In this document: in pieces, positions 7,951-17,199 of the stretch
How the letters are laid out: each line of letters begins with the position of its first letter
Numbering within the stretch: position 1 is the first letter of the stretch
Assembly (NCBI RefSeq): GCF_016908715.1
Contig: NZ_JAFBEK010000001.1
Span: 186,001-250,000, forward strand
From: Leuconostoc rapi
GTDB taxonomy: Bacteria; Bacillota; Bacilli; Lactobacillales; Lactobacillaceae
Direction: 5' to 3'
DNA: 64,000 nt
The notes under the pieces: model-generated
Seen by the model: only the letters and a program-made list of their open reading frames with translations
What the model was told of the DNA's origin: nothing
The model's database searches: none
Translations under genes and position numbers: made by a program

Positions 7951-8573
7951 GTATGTTCTCCAATATTAAAAATGTAGCGGGATAACATAAGTAGACTATA
8001 TCCCAGGGCTAAACCGGCTAAAATGTCACTAGGGTAGTGCACATTAATGTAAATACGGCTGATGGGGATAATCACGATTAGACTGAGAAAAAGAAGTTGC
8101 ATGATGTTTTTAAGCCAAGTATTTTTGATATAAAGTCGAATTAAAATAATGAGTGTGCCATAGAGCAATATAGATACCATGGTATGCCCAGACGGAAAAC
8201 TGTAACCATGCTCGGGAATCAATTGTGTTACCGGTCGTGGATTTTTAATGATATGTTTGACTAATTGTGTGATAAAGCCAGCAGAAATAATAATATTTAC
8301 GACTAAAAAAAGAAACAGACGGTATTGACGTTGGAAAAGAAGGAACAGTGATAGTAAAAGCGTTACAAGTGATGTAAACGTCACACTGCCAAGCTGTGTG
8401 ACGTGGGTAAAGAAAGTATCTGCGATAGGTGAACGATTTTGGATTAATTGTTGACCAAAATGATTTACTTCTGAAACCCATTCTGACTGCAAAAAAACAC
8501 CAGTGGCAAGTCCTAAAAAAATAATGAAGCCAAGGGTGACACATAAAAGTTGTAGTTTTTGTTTATTGCGCAT
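7947..8573 (-). CDS. PAP2-family membrane phosphatase
   Basis: Integral membrane phosphatase of the PAP2 superfamily, 208 residues with about six hydrophobic segments. Catalytic motifs are in order: KHIIKNPRP (motif 1), PSGHT (motif 2) and SRIYINVHYPSDILAG (motif 3). Members act on undecaprenyl pyrophosphate, phosphatidylglycerol phosphate or other lipid phosphates; which one cannot be decided here. It heads a minus-strand group with the MnmM-like and cyclophilin genes. The ribosome site is weak: AGG lies about 13 nt from the ATG. The promoter must lie in the region shared with the leuS leader. Confidence 0.88.
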   Translation of the reverse strand: MRNKQKLQLLCVTLGFIIFLGLATGVFLQSEWVSEVNHFGQQLIQNRSPIADTFFTHVTQLGSVTFTSLVTLLLSLFLLFQRQYRLFLFLVVNIIISAGFITQLVKHIIKNPRPVTQLIPEHGYSFPSGHTMVSILLYGTLIILIRLYIKNTWLKNIMQLLFLSLIVIIPISRIYINVHYPSDILAGLALGYSLLMLSRYIFNIGEHT

Positions 8574-8604
8574 AATATATAGTATACCTGATTTTAATAA
8601 AACG

Positions 8605-8613
8605 TGATATAAT
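8605..8613 (+). promoter_or_regulatory. Extended -10 promoter of leuS
   Basis: TGATATAAT: an extended -10 element (TG, one base, TATAAT at 8608-8613) without a convincing -35 box. It would start the leader near 8620. Confidence 0.5.
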
Positions 8614-8619
8614 TAGGTC

Positions 8620-8856
8620 ATTATATTTAGCAGTAGTACACGGTGAGGGGCATTAGAAAATAAACGGTAATGCAAGTTTATCAATCAACCCGTGGAACTC
8701 GGCGAAATTGTTTGAAAGTGAAATCAGAGTAGTTTTCGACGTGTTGTCGCGTTAAGACAGATGAGACGTATTTTTGGTACGTGAACATAGGTGGTACCGC
8801 GATAATTCGCCCTATGTCATGCTTTTAGTGTGACATAGAGCGAACTTTTTTAGTTT
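8620..8856 (+). ncRNA. T-box riboswitch, leucine, controlling leuS
   Basis: Tandem signatures of a T-box leader: the conserved T-box core AGGTGGTACCGCG (8789-8801) and a downstream terminator in which TTCGCCCTATGTCA pairs with TGACATAGAGCGAA, with one mismatch, before a T run. Stem I can be traced: ATTTAGC pairs with GCGAAAT, AGTA forms the 5' side of the specifier loop, CACGG pairs with CCGTG above it, and GAACTC follows, giving CTC (8698-8700) as the leucine specifier. The TGGT bulge would pair with an A discriminator base, as tRNA-Leu has. Uncharged tRNA-Leu would favour readthrough. Confidence 0.92.
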
Positions 8857-8872
8857 TAATTATCAAAATAAT

Positions 8873-8934
8873 GAGGAGGAAGTGTTGTTGAGATCACGCA
8901 ATTTATGATCATGATAGCACGAAAGATAAGCATG
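8873..8934 (+). promoter_or_regulatory. Split ribosome-binding site of leuS
   Basis: GAGGAGGA (8873-8880) is 51 nt from ATG 8932. The arm 8882-8896 pairs with 8906-8920 in 14 of 15 positions (four G-U pairs, one A-A mismatch), loop 8897-8905. One nucleotide before and 11 after the helix remain, so folding gives a spacing of 12 nt. An ATG at 8905 falls in the loop. Confidence 0.6.
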
Positions 8935-11343
8935 GCCTACGAACATCAAAAAATTGAAACAAAATGGCAAAAGTATTGGGATGAACATCAGACATTTTTA
9001 ACTAGTGACGATACAAGCAAGCCGAAGTATTATGCAATGGATATGTTTCCATATCCATCCGGGCAGGGTTTACATGTCGGGCATCCTGAAGGTTACACAG
9101 CGACTGATATCATGAGCCGATTTAAACGAACACAAGGATTTAATGTGCTTCACCCAATGGGGTGGGATGCTTTTGGTTTGCCAGCAGAACAATATGCTTT
9201 AAAAACGGGACACAATCCTGCTGACTTCACAAGTCAAAACGTCGCACATTTTCGTGAACAAATTAAATCTTTGGGTCTTTCGTATGATTGGAATCGTGAA
9301 ATAAATACGACCGATCCCAAATTTTATAAATGGACGCAATGGATTTTTGAAAAATTGTACGAAAAAGGCTTAGCTTATGAGTCAAATATGATGGTCAATT
9401 GGGACCCAATTGATCGCGTTGTCTTGGCTAATGAGGAAGTTATTGATGGTAAGTCGGAGCGTTCAGGTAATAAAGTTGAACGTAAGGCTTTACGTCAATG
9501 GGTCTTAAAAATAACAGCTTACGCAGATCGCTTGGTTGATGATTTAGATGATTTAGATTGGCCAGAAGCGATCAAAGAACAACAACGGCATTGGATCGGT
9601 CGTTCAAAAGGCGCTGCAGTGTTTTTCAATATTGCCGATACCGATAAGCGAATTGAAGTCTACACAACGCGACCTGATACATTATTTGGTGCGTCATATA
9701 TGGTTTTAGCACCAGAACACACTTTAGTTGATGATATTGTGACTGATGCTCAAAAACAAGTTGTAGCAGATTATCGTGCGACAATCGCAGCTAAATCTGA
9801 TTTGGAACGTACAGATTTAAATAAAGATAAAACGGGTGTTTTCACAGGTGCATATGGTATTAATCCAATTAATGGTGAAAAGTTGCCAATATGGATTGCT
9901 GACTATGTTTTAGCATCATATGGTACCGGTGCGATTATGGCAGTTCCTGCACACGATGCACGCGACTTTGATTTTGCGAAAAAATTTGATTTGAACATTA
10001 AACCAGTGATTGCTGGTGGAGATGTCACCCAAGAAGCTTATACTGGTGATGGGACACATATTAACTCTGGTTTCTTAGATGGTTTAGATAAAGCTTCAGC
10101 CATTGATCAAACAATAGCATGGTTGGCGTCGCATGAAGCTGGACATGCCCAGACTAACTTCCGTTTACGTGATTGGATTTTTTCACGTCAACGTTATTGG
10201 GGTGAACCCATTCCAGTCATTCATTGGGAAGATGGGACAACTTCTTTGATTCCTGAAAAAGAATTACCTCTCTTATTGCCACGTGCAACAGAGCTAAGAC
10301 CATCAGGTAGTGGAGAATCACCACTTGCTAACTTGACTGATTGGCTGGAAGTGACACGTGAAGATGGTGTTAAGGGTCGCCGTGAAACGAATACAATGCC
10401 ACAGTGGGCTGGTTCATCATGGTATTTCTTGCGTTATATTGACCCCAACAATGATGTTGCATTAGCAGATTCAGACAAACTAAAGTATTGGATGAATGTT
10501 GACCTGTACGTTGGCGGTGCAGAACATGCTGTGTTACACTTATTGTACGCTCGTTTTTGGCATAAATTTTTATATGATTTGGGTGTTGTACCAACAAAAG
10601 AACCATTCCAAAAGTTAGTCAATCAAGGAATGATTTTAGGCGCAAACCACGAAAAAATGTCAAAATCAAAGGGTAACGTTGTTAATCCAGATGATATTGT
10701 TACAGCTTTTGGTGCAGATACGTTGCGCGTTTATGAAATGTTTATGGGACCCCTAACACAAAATAAACCATGGTCTGAAGAAGGCATCACAGGATCACGG
10801 CGTTGGCTTGATCGTGTCTGGCGTTTGTTAATTGACGATGACGAACGTCTACGTGACCATGTGACAACTTATAATCCAGGTGACTTAGATAAAATTTATA
10901 ATCAAACAGTTAAAAAAGTGACTGAGGATTTGGAAAACATGCGCTTTAATACCGCCATTTCTCAAATGATGGTGTTTATCAATGAAGCCTATAAATCAGA
11001 TGCGTTACCACTTGCTTACATGAATGGTTTTATCCAATTATTGGCACCATTCGCACCGCATTTAGCTGAAGAATTGTGGGTTCGTCTGGGAAATGAGGCA
11101 TCAATTTCATATGTTACTTGGCCAACGTACGATCAATCGCAACTTGTTGATGATACTGTTGAAATTATATTCCAAGTCAATGGTAAGGTACGTGGTAAGG
11201 CAACTGTTGCACGTGATATTGATCAAGATAGCATGATGGCTGCTGCGAAATTAGATGATAATGTTCAGAATTTTATTGCTGGAAAAACAATTCGCAAAAT
11301 TATTGCAATTCCAGGAAAATTTGTCAATATTGTTGTTGGTTAA
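8932..11343 (+). CDS. leuS: Leucyl-tRNA synthetase
   Basis: Charges tRNA-Leu in the cytoplasm, 803 residues, normal length. The class I signatures are HVGHPEG (HIGH-type, in [16 protein letters not shown]) and KMSKS (in [14 protein letters not shown]). The editing domain (CP1) is present, with the threonine-rich stretch TTRPDTLFG and [15 protein letters not shown]. The frame is open to ATG 8905, but [13 protein letters not shown] beginning at 8932 is the conserved family N-terminus. No good ribosome site lies next to 8932; the strong GAGGAGGA further upstream is probably brought close by a hairpin. Transcription is controlled by the leucine T-box ahead of it. Confidence 0.97.
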   Translation: MAYEHQKIETKWQKYWDEHQTFLTSDDTSKPKYYAMDMFPYPSGQGLHVGHPEGYTATDIMSRFKRTQGFNVLHPMGWDAFGLPAEQYALKTGHNPADFTSQNVAHFREQIKSLGLSYDWNREINTTDPKFYKWTQWIFEKLYEKGLAYESNMMVNWDPIDRVVLANEEVIDGKSERSGNKVERKALRQWVLKITAYADRLVDDLDDLDWPEAIKEQQRHWIGRSKGAAVFFNIADTDKRIEVYTTRPDTLFGASYMVLAPEHTLVDDIVTDAQKQVVADYRATIAAKSDLERTDLNKDKTGVFTGAYGINPINGEKLPIWIADYVLASYGTGAIMAVPAHDARDFDFAKKFDLNIKPVIAGGDVTQEAYTGDGTHINSGFLDGLDKASAIDQTIAWLASHEAGHAQTNFRLRDWIFSRQRYWGEPIPVIHWEDGTTSLIPEKELPLLLPRATELRPSGSGESPLANLTDWLEVTREDGVKGRRETNTMPQWAGSSWYFLRYIDPNNDVALADSDKLKYWMNVDLYVGGAEHAVLHLLYARFWHKFLYDLGVVPTKEPFQKLVNQGMILGANHEKMSKSKGNVVNPDDIVTAFGADTLRVYEMFMGPLTQNKPWSEEGITGSRRWLDRVWRLLIDDDERLRDHVTTYNPGDLDKIYNQTVKKVTEDLENMRFNTAISQMMVFINEAYKSDALPLAYMNGFIQLLAPFAPHLAEELWVRLGNEASISYVTWPTYDQSQLVDDTVEIIFQVNGKVRGKATVARDIDQDSMMAAAKLDDNVQNFIAGKTIRKIIAIPGKFVNIVVG

Positions 11344-11409
11344 AATTAATCTTTAAAGGACTAATAAGCTGGTGTATGCCAGCGTACATAAAGTAAGAGG
11401 AGTACACAA

Positions 11410-13353
11410 ATGGCGGGTGAACAACATCCAGATGATCTGAAAATGCGTGGTCAACATGTTGACAAAATTAATGTTGACGGTCAAATATTAAGTGCAGATG
11501 AAATATTAGCACGAGCGCACCAACGCGTACAACAGAAACAACAAGTGCAATCAGGGCACGGTGGTGCCCAACAACCAAATGATCATGAAATTGCGGCGAT
11601 TAAAGCCAAAAATGAAGCGTCTCGTCAAAAAATAGGTCAGAAAAAACCAAACTTAAAGGCGACAGCAATAACGGACCCGGTTGCAACAGCCGCGATACCA
11701 AAAAATGTGACTTCATCTGAACCAGTGAAAAATGATACACAAGCAACGTTAGTCAAAGGTTCTGCCTGGTTATCAGCTGGTAACATGTTATCGCGCATTT
11801 TAGGGGCTGTTTATATTGTGCCTTGGATGGCATTATTAGGATCTAACTCCAATCGTGCCAATGGTTTATTTACGCAAGGGTACACGATATATGCTATATT
11901 TTTAGCTATTGCTACATTTGGTGTCCCTTCGGCAATCTCAAAATTAGTGGCCGAGTATAATGCACGTCAAAATGTTTATCAATCGCGCCAGTTAATCCGT
12001 CAATCAATGTGGTTAGGTATATTTTTAGGCATTGTATTTGGTTCTGCTATTTACCTACTTACGCCAGTGCTTTCCATGGGCAATGCTAATTTTGTACCTG
12101 TTTTGCATTCCTTAGCACCAGCAGTGGCAATTTTTCCAGTCATGTCAATGCTTCGTGGTGTGTTTCAAGGTTATCAATTGATGAGTATTTCAGCTTTATC
12201 TCAAGTTGTGGAGCAAATTGCACGTGTTATTTATATGCTGGTAACTGCAGTTATTATTTTAAAAGCAAATCCGGGTAATTGGAGTGCGGTCGTTGTGCAA
12301 TCGACTTTTGCTGCGTTTATTGGTGCAATATTTAGTATGTTGGTACTTGTCTGGGGTTGGTTAAGGTACCGTCATGTCTTTCTATCAAGTACTTTGTCAC
12401 AAGTTGTTCCTGAGGAAAAGACGCCAACACTACGTCTGATTTTTAACATTCTGAAAGAATCATGGCCATTTATTATCATTGGTTCAGCTATCACGCTGTT
12501 CCAATTAGTTGATCAATATACTTATTTTGATATCATGGCACATTTTTTTGCGAATACGAATACACAATTACAAACACAATTTGCATTATTTAGTGCTAAT
12601 CCGAATAAATTAATCATGATTATTGTGCCGTTTTCAACGAGTATAGCGGCAACAATCTTACCTATGTTGTCAGGCAACAAAGCAACACTGACGCGTGAAA
12701 ATATTCAAGAGCAATTGAAGCAAGTAATTAAATTGTTTGCGTTGGTTATGTTGCCAAGTACACTGGGTATGTTTGCCATTGCTGGACCGCTTTATAAAAT
12801 GTTTTATCCAATTGACGTGTCAAACCAGGAAGGTATTTACCTATTACAATATTCAACAATACTAGCAATCGTTTTTAGTTTATTTATGCTCTTAGCGTTT
12901 GTTTTACAGGCTTTATCAGAGGTATCAATTGTTATTAAAGCTTTCGTATTTGGTATGCTCGTGAAAATTGCTTTACAGGTGCCACTTGTTCGTTATTTTG
13001 AAGGGATGGGTGCTTTAATGGCTAGCATGGTTGGTATGGCAATAGCAATTGCGTACATGTTAGACTTCTTAAAAAAAGTCTATGGCGTATCGCTTATATC
13101 AGTTGAGAAGGAACTATGGCAGTTGTTTATTGGTGCTGCGATTATGGCGATTATAGCTTACTTCGTTGTATTCCTATTGGGTAATTTCGTCTTTCCGGTC
13201 GATACAAAAATATCTGTTACGATTACATCGTTACTTAGTGCTGGATTGGGTGGTATCGTTGTGATCTTGCTATACTTACGTATGGGCTTTGGGGATGACT
13301 TATTAGGTAGCAAAATAAGTTATATTCCACAAAAATTACGGCCAAAGCGATGA
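11410..13353 (+). CDS. Oligosaccharide flippase, MurJ/YtgP-like (MVF/PST superfamily)
   Basis: Polytopic membrane protein of 647 residues. The first 115 residues are hydrophilic, Gln/His/Lys rich and probably a disordered cytoplasmic tail. From about residue 117 (LVKGSAWLSAGNMLSRILGA) about 14 hydrophobic segments follow. This pattern and length fit the YtgP/MurJ type of lipid II flippase found in streptococci, which belongs to the same superfamily as polysaccharide exporters. Choice between peptidoglycan and other glycan substrate is inference; no glycosyltransferase genes are adjacent. GAGGAG lies 9 nt before ATG 11410. The terminator overlaps its stop codon. Confidence 0.82.
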   Translation: MAGEQHPDDLKMRGQHVDKINVDGQILSADEILARAHQRVQQKQQVQSGHGGAQQPNDHEIAAIKAKNEASRQKIGQKKPNLKATAITDPVATAAIPKNVTSSEPVKNDTQATLVKGSAWLSAGNMLSRILGAVYIVPWMALLGSNSNRANGLFTQGYTIYAIFLAIATFGVPSAISKLVAEYNARQNVYQSRQLIRQSMWLGIFLGIVFGSAIYLLTPVLSMGNANFVPVLHSLAPAVAIFPVMSMLRGVFQGYQLMSISALSQVVEQIARVIYMLVTAVIILKANPGNWSAVVVQSTFAAFIGAIFSMLVLVWGWLRYRHVFLSSTLSQVVPEEKTPTLRLIFNILKESWPFIIIGSAITLFQLVDQYTYFDIMAHFFANTNTQLQTQFALFSANPNKLIMIIVPFSTSIAATILPMLSGNKATLTRENIQEQLKQVIKLFALVMLPSTLGMFAIAGPLYKMFYPIDVSNQEGIYLLQYSTILAIVFSLFMLLAFVLQALSEVSIVIKAFVFGMLVKIALQVPLVRYFEGMGALMASMVGMAIAIAYMLDFLKKVYGVSLISVEKELWQLFIGAAIMAIIAYFVVFLLGNFVFPVDTKISVTITSLLSAGLGGIVVILLYLRMGFGDDLLGSKISYIPQKLRPKR

Positions 13354-13370
13354 TTATCATCGCTTTTTTT
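13344..13370 (+). terminator. Terminator overlapping the flippase stop codon
   Basis: AAAGCGATGA (13344-13353) / TCATCGCTTT (13357-13366) with a TTA loop, followed by T residues. The TGA stop is the last three bases of the left arm. Confidence 0.85.
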
Positions 13371-13474
13371 ATGTCATTTTAAACTAAGTAGATAAAGAAT
13401 GGTTAATAGGGTATGCTTATTTCCAAAGTTGGTGTATGCTAAAAATAAGTTTTGCGCTAAATGGAGACGTAGAT

Positions 13475-14326
13475 ATGACAAATCAAGATACCCAAATAAT
13501 ATTGAATCCAGAACTTGTAAATCAGCTCGATAAAAAAATTTTATACTTAAAACAATTACAATTAGCGATTACAACTAATCAATCGTTACAGGTTTATCAA
13601 TTACTTGATTCAAAAAAATTTGAACAGTTGAATTTAAAAAACAGTGATTTGATTACTGAAAACCAATCTGCTCTTTTGATTTCGGATATGCAACAAGATC
13701 TTGCTGCATATTTAGCACCTGAGTTATTGCATTTTATGGTGACACAATTTGATTTTTTGACATATGAGGCTGTGGTAGATGAACCAGAGAACTACCGTAT
13801 CTATATTGGTGATTGGTGGCATCATCGTCAATTGGGTACACTAAATATACTTTCAGTCACGCTAACAGTAGATGATGACTTGGTAGCAGAATTAGTAACC
13901 ACGGCTGAACTAACTGAAGGAGACACACTTAATCAGCAAAAAATTGCCGAATTAACTCAAATTGTAACAGGTTTGAAGACGTTTTTAGCTGACGATACAA
14001 AACGCTCACTCGAGCTTAAAGTCATCGAAGATCAATTAGAAGAAATTACAGCAAACAAATCAGGACTATTTGGTCGCGTCGATAAAACGACAAGAGAGGC
14101 ACTAACTAAAAAACGTGACTTGTTAGTGGCGACACAGAAAAGAGTGCCAGAAGTCCAACAAAAATTGATTGACCAACGGGAAGAATTATTAGTACTCGAA
14201 AAAGAAGATGCATTGCGTCATCTGGAATTACAAGCCATTTTAAAACAGTATGCAGATGTAACTAATTTTACAGCAGAGTTAGATCATATATATGTCACGT
14301 ATATGACACAATTAGGTCAAAAATAA
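13475..14326 (+). CDS. Conserved hypothetical coiled-coil protein
   Basis: 283 residues, not recognised. The N-terminal half mixes short strands and helices with no signal peptide or membrane segment. From about residue 175 to the end it is Glu/Lys/Gln rich with heptad-like spacing (LKVIEDQLEEITANKSG, VQQKLIDQREELLVLEKED), predicting a coiled coil. The frame extends back to 13436, but ATG 13475 has GGAG 9 nt upstream. Stop is 3 nt before the start of the next unknown gene, and lemA-htpX follow, so the four probably form one operon with a possible envelope-stress role (inference from context only). Confidence 0.75.
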   Translation: MTNQDTQIILNPELVNQLDKKILYLKQLQLAITTNQSLQVYQLLDSKKFEQLNLKNSDLITENQSALLISDMQQDLAAYLAPELLHFMVTQFDFLTYEAVVDEPENYRIYIGDWWHHRQLGTLNILSVTLTVDDDLVAELVTTAELTEGDTLNQQKIAELTQIVTGLKTFLADDTKRSLELKVIEDQLEEITANKSGLFGRVDKTTREALTKKRDLLVATQKRVPEVQQKLIDQREELLVLEKEDALRHLELQAILKQYADVTNFTAELDHIYVTYMTQLGQK

Positions 14327-14329
14327 CGT

Positions 14330-15247
14330 ATGAATGATTTTAATATACAAAACTATAGCGAACAATTAAAAAAAGATTTGACTTTATTTGAGCGATGGCA
14401 CGCGCTGATTAAGGCGTTGGATCAAACACAAAGTATGTCAGAATTACTAGATATTTTGCAAAAAATTTTAGATTTTGATAGTCATCAGTCTCAGATGGTT
14501 CGTATTGCAAATGATTACTGGTTTCCAAGTACACATTGGGTTACTGTGGCATTTGCAAAATGTGCAGCTTGGGCCTCTCTATCACAAACTGATATGGCTC
14601 TACCCAATGGTCAAAAGGTAGCTGAATTGCATTTTTCAGAGTGGCCAAATGCCACGTTTCGCTTTATGAAGGCGCCTCTTGCTGCGGGTGGCTATTATTT
14701 AGAAGAAACAGCACAAAATTTAAGAGTGCTCTATTGGGATATCAAGCGGAAGCGTTTCTACCTCGACACCCAACAATTTGCTAAACTTGTGCAAACAGAG
14801 GCCATTCAATTAGCAGGTGTTCATGCCTTAGCTACTTTTCAAAAACGATTAACTGCAATTGCTACACAATTGTCAGAAGAATCTTATGATTTGGTGCTGC
14901 CAGGGTTGTCACAATTAGAACAAATGCACTTAAAGATGGTTCAAGAAGGTTTACCAACAAGTATTTTGGATAGCTTGTTTGTTAATGCAGCTAAACAACA
15001 ATTTATTTTAAAGCGCATAAGAGATGACGCAACTGGCGTTGAAATTGAAGTTGGTGATATAGAGTTACAATTAACGCAACACCCCACAAATAATGGCCAT
15101 GAACAGTGGACATATGATATTATAGATAGTAACAAAGAAGTTACCATCTATACTTTATTTCAGCAGTTACCATTTTTTTATCAATGGTATGATGACCACT
15201 TCACAATAGTTGGTTTAAAGGATAAGCGAGAGGTCTTTGTTGATTAG
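14330..15247 (+). CDS. Conserved hypothetical protein upstream of lemA-htpX
   Basis: 305 residues, not recognised. It is soluble, with a helical N-terminus (LKKDLTLFERWHALIKALDQ), an aromatic-rich middle (NDYWFPSTHWVTVAFAKCAAWA) and no transmembrane segment, signal peptide or known catalytic motif. It starts 3 nt after the preceding coiled-coil gene and has no strong Shine-Dalgarno of its own, only AGGTC about 13 nt upstream, so translation is probably coupled. The gap to lemA is 74 nt with no terminator. The two proteins may act together; nothing in the sequence indicates how. Confidence 0.72.
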   Translation: MNDFNIQNYSEQLKKDLTLFERWHALIKALDQTQSMSELLDILQKILDFDSHQSQMVRIANDYWFPSTHWVTVAFAKCAAWASLSQTDMALPNGQKVAELHFSEWPNATFRFMKAPLAAGGYYLEETAQNLRVLYWDIKRKRFYLDTQQFAKLVQTEAIQLAGVHALATFQKRLTAIATQLSEESYDLVLPGLSQLEQMHLKMVQEGLPTSILDSLFVNAAKQQFILKRIRDDATGVEIEVGDIELQLTQHPTNNGHEQWTYDIIDSNKEVTIYTLFQQLPFFYQWYDDHFTIVGLKDKREVFVD

Positions 15248-15321
15248 GTGCCTGACAACATCTAATGAACACACAAAATGTCGAAAAATTAAGGATTAAT
15301 AAAAGAAAGTAGGCAAAACAT

Positions 15322-15870
15322 ATGGCATTAATTATTATTGTCGCGGTAGTAGTAATCATTGCGATTATTTGGATTAGCATTTACAATAGCTTGGTCAAAT
15401 ATCGCATGCAAACACAGGAATCATGGAGTCAAATTGACGTACAATTGAAACGTCGAAATGATTTGATTCCCAACCTTGTGAACACAGTTAAAGGTTATGC
15501 AGACTTTGAAAAGTCAACGCTGCAAGCCGTAACGGATGCACGAACAAATGTGAATAGTGCAAAAGGACCAGCTGAAACGATGGTCGCTTCTGATCAATTA
15601 ACAGGTGCGTTAACACACCTATTTGCCGTTGCAGAAGCGTACCCAGATTTGAAAGCTAGTGCTAATTTTACAAAGTTACAAGAAGAATTAACAAACACAG
15701 AAAACAAGATTGCCTATTCACGTCAATTGTTTAACACGACAACAGCTGGATATAATACCAAACTACAATCGTTTCCTAGCAATATTATTGCTGGCGTGCA
15801 TCATTTCACGCCAAGTGAATTTATTGCCGTACCAGAAGATGAAAAAGAAGTGCCAACGGTTAAATTTTAA
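15322..15870 (+). CDS. lemA: LemA family protein
   Basis: 182 residues. One N-terminal membrane segment (residues 2-22, [20 protein letters not shown]) followed by the LemA helical domain with the family motif [20 protein letters not shown] and [19 protein letters not shown], and the closing [11 protein letters not shown]...FTPSEFIAV. LemA proteins are anchored outside the membrane by the N-terminus; their molecular role is unclear. The stop codon overlaps the ATG of htpX (TAATG), an arrangement common in Gram-positive bacteria and a sign that the two work together in membrane protein quality control. Confidence 0.93.
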   Translation: MALIIIVAVVVIIAIIWISIYNSLVKYRMQTQESWSQIDVQLKRRNDLIPNLVNTVKGYADFEKSTLQAVTDARTNVNSAKGPAETMVASDQLTGALTHLFAVAEAYPDLKASANFTKLQEELTNTENKIAYSRQLFNTTTAGYNTKLQSFPSNIIAGVHHFTPSEFIAVPEDEKEVPTVKF

Positions 15871-16763
15871 TGTTATTTGAACAAATACAATCAAATAAGC
15901 GTCGAACTATTGTGCTGTTGGTTGGCTTCCTTATTCTAGTAGGGATTGTTGGCGCTGCAGTGGGTTATTTGTTACTTGGCTCTTTGGAGTATGGGGTCGT
16001 TGGTGCTTTAATCATTGGTGTTGTTTATACTGTCATCATGATTAGTAATTCAACAAATGTTGTGATGGCAATGAATCACGGCAATGAAATTACACAAGCA
16101 GATCAAGCACCGGAATTATGGCATACAGTTGAAGATATGGCAATGGTTGCGCAAGTACCTATGCCACGCGTATTTGTGATTCAGGATGCAAGTCCTAATG
16201 CGTTTGCGACAGGAAACAGCCCCAAAAATGCAGCAGTTGCTGCCACGACTGGCTTGCTAGCAATGATGGATCGTCATGAACTAGAAGGTGTGATTGGTCA
16301 TGAAATAAGTCATGTGCGAAACTATGATATTCGTATATCGACTATTGCATTAGCTTTAATGGCTGCTATCACGTTGTTAACAAATCTTGGTAGTAATTGG
16401 TGGTTTTTTGGTGGTAGTAACCGAAATCGTAATGATCGAGATAACAATGGTGGTGGTCTGCAAGTTATCTTGTTAATCTTTTCAATTTTAGTCATGGTAC
16501 TTGCACCATTGCTTGCAGGCGTCATTCAAATGGCTATTTCGCGTAATCGTGAATATCTTGCAGATGCGGGTAGCGTTGAGCTAACACGGAACCCGCAAGA
16601 ACTGATTTCTGCATTGCGTAAATTAGGGTCGGCAAAGCCAATGGCTAATGTTGATCCTTCATCAGCGGCACTCTATATTAGCAACCCTTTAAAAAAGAAA
16701 ACGCACTTATTTGAAACACACCCACCGATCGAAGAGCGCATTGCGCGTTTAGAAAGAATGTAA
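15870..16763 (+). CDS. htpX: Membrane zinc metalloprotease HtpX
   Basis: M48-family endopeptidase in the cytoplasmic membrane that degrades misfolded membrane proteins, 297 residues. Two hydrophobic segments near the N-terminus (about 15-37 and 40-58) precede the zinc motif HEISH (about 144-148). Two further segments lie at about 160-180 and 195-220, followed by the distal metal ligand in [10 protein letters not shown] Gly/Asn/Arg-rich loop ([16 protein letters not shown]) separates the last two segments. Coupled to lemA by a one-base overlap and ended by a terminator. Confidence 0.95.
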   Translation: MLFEQIQSNKRRTIVLLVGFLILVGIVGAAVGYLLLGSLEYGVVGALIIGVVYTVIMISNSTNVVMAMNHGNEITQADQAPELWHTVEDMAMVAQVPMPRVFVIQDASPNAFATGNSPKNAAVAATTGLLAMMDRHELEGVIGHEISHVRNYDIRISTIALALMAAITLLTNLGSNWWFFGGSNRNRNDRDNNGGGLQVILLIFSILVMVLAPLLAGVIQMAISRNREYLADAGSVELTRNPQELISALRKLGSAKPMANVDPSSAALYISNPLKKKTHLFETHPPIEERIARLERM

Positions 16764-16768
16764 GATCA

Positions 16769-16797
16769 AGCCAGATAATCAATATGTCTGGCTTTTT
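16769..16797 (+). terminator. Terminator of the lemA-htpX operon
   Basis: AGCCAGA, a 12-nt loop, TCTGGCTTTTT. Confidence 0.75.
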
Positions 16798-16895
16798 ATG
16801 TGTGTCACTTAACTAGCTAGCTTGCATTTTAAAAATAGTAAATGATAATTTATGGTGTGCACTGGTCCCAATGTCAATCTGAATAATTAAGGGTT

Positions 16896-17190
16896 GATTT
16901 TTCTCATAAAAACCGTTAAAGTTATACCAACAACTAAATCATTTGTTTGCAGATATATCGCTGGAAAATGGCCAGCAGTTTCTACCACGTCCCAAAAGTC
17001 GTGACTATTCGCAAATGTTAGAAAATATCAAAGTGATATTATTCGTGCATTTGTGGATCTGTGTATCCCAGATGCTTTTTTTGTTCCAAAAAATTATATG
17101 ACGGCGGATCTGTTGACAATGGTGTTAACAAAAAGGCTAACTAGACAACAAGTATCGAACAGTAAACCAATGTTCATACGTTTAAAAATG
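16896..17190 (+). pseudogene. Frameshifted remnant of an unrecognised gene
   Basis: The 436 bases between htpX and guaB hold a decayed coding sequence. Three short frames join into one sensible protein if single missing bases are restored: DFSHKNR (from 16896), then LKLYQQLNHLFADISLENGQ and onward (from about 16916), then SDIIRAFVDLCIPDAFFVP and onward (from about 17032). The second break lies at the AAA run 17030-17032: with one more A the codons read Ile-Lys-Ser-Asp-Ile-Ile. The last frame runs open into guaB, so no stop remains. I do not recognise the family. The region also holds the inverted repeat AATATCA (17024-17030) / TGATATT (17034-17040) and a weak terminator-like stem (ATCTG/CAGAT, then T7 near 17075). 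Confidence 0.45.
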
Positions 17191-17199
17191 GAGGATCTC

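Noticed and set aside
8882-8908. Eight-codon frame with Leu codons (GTG 8882 to TGA 8908) ahead of leuS as a classical leader peptide
   Set aside because: The frame coincides with one arm and the loop of a 15-position hairpin, and the T-box already senses leucine, so the hairpin-split ribosome site explains the sequence better. Not excluded.
16764-17199. Purine riboswitch ahead of guaB
   Set aside because: No conserved purine aptamer loops; the region is explained better by a decayed gene.
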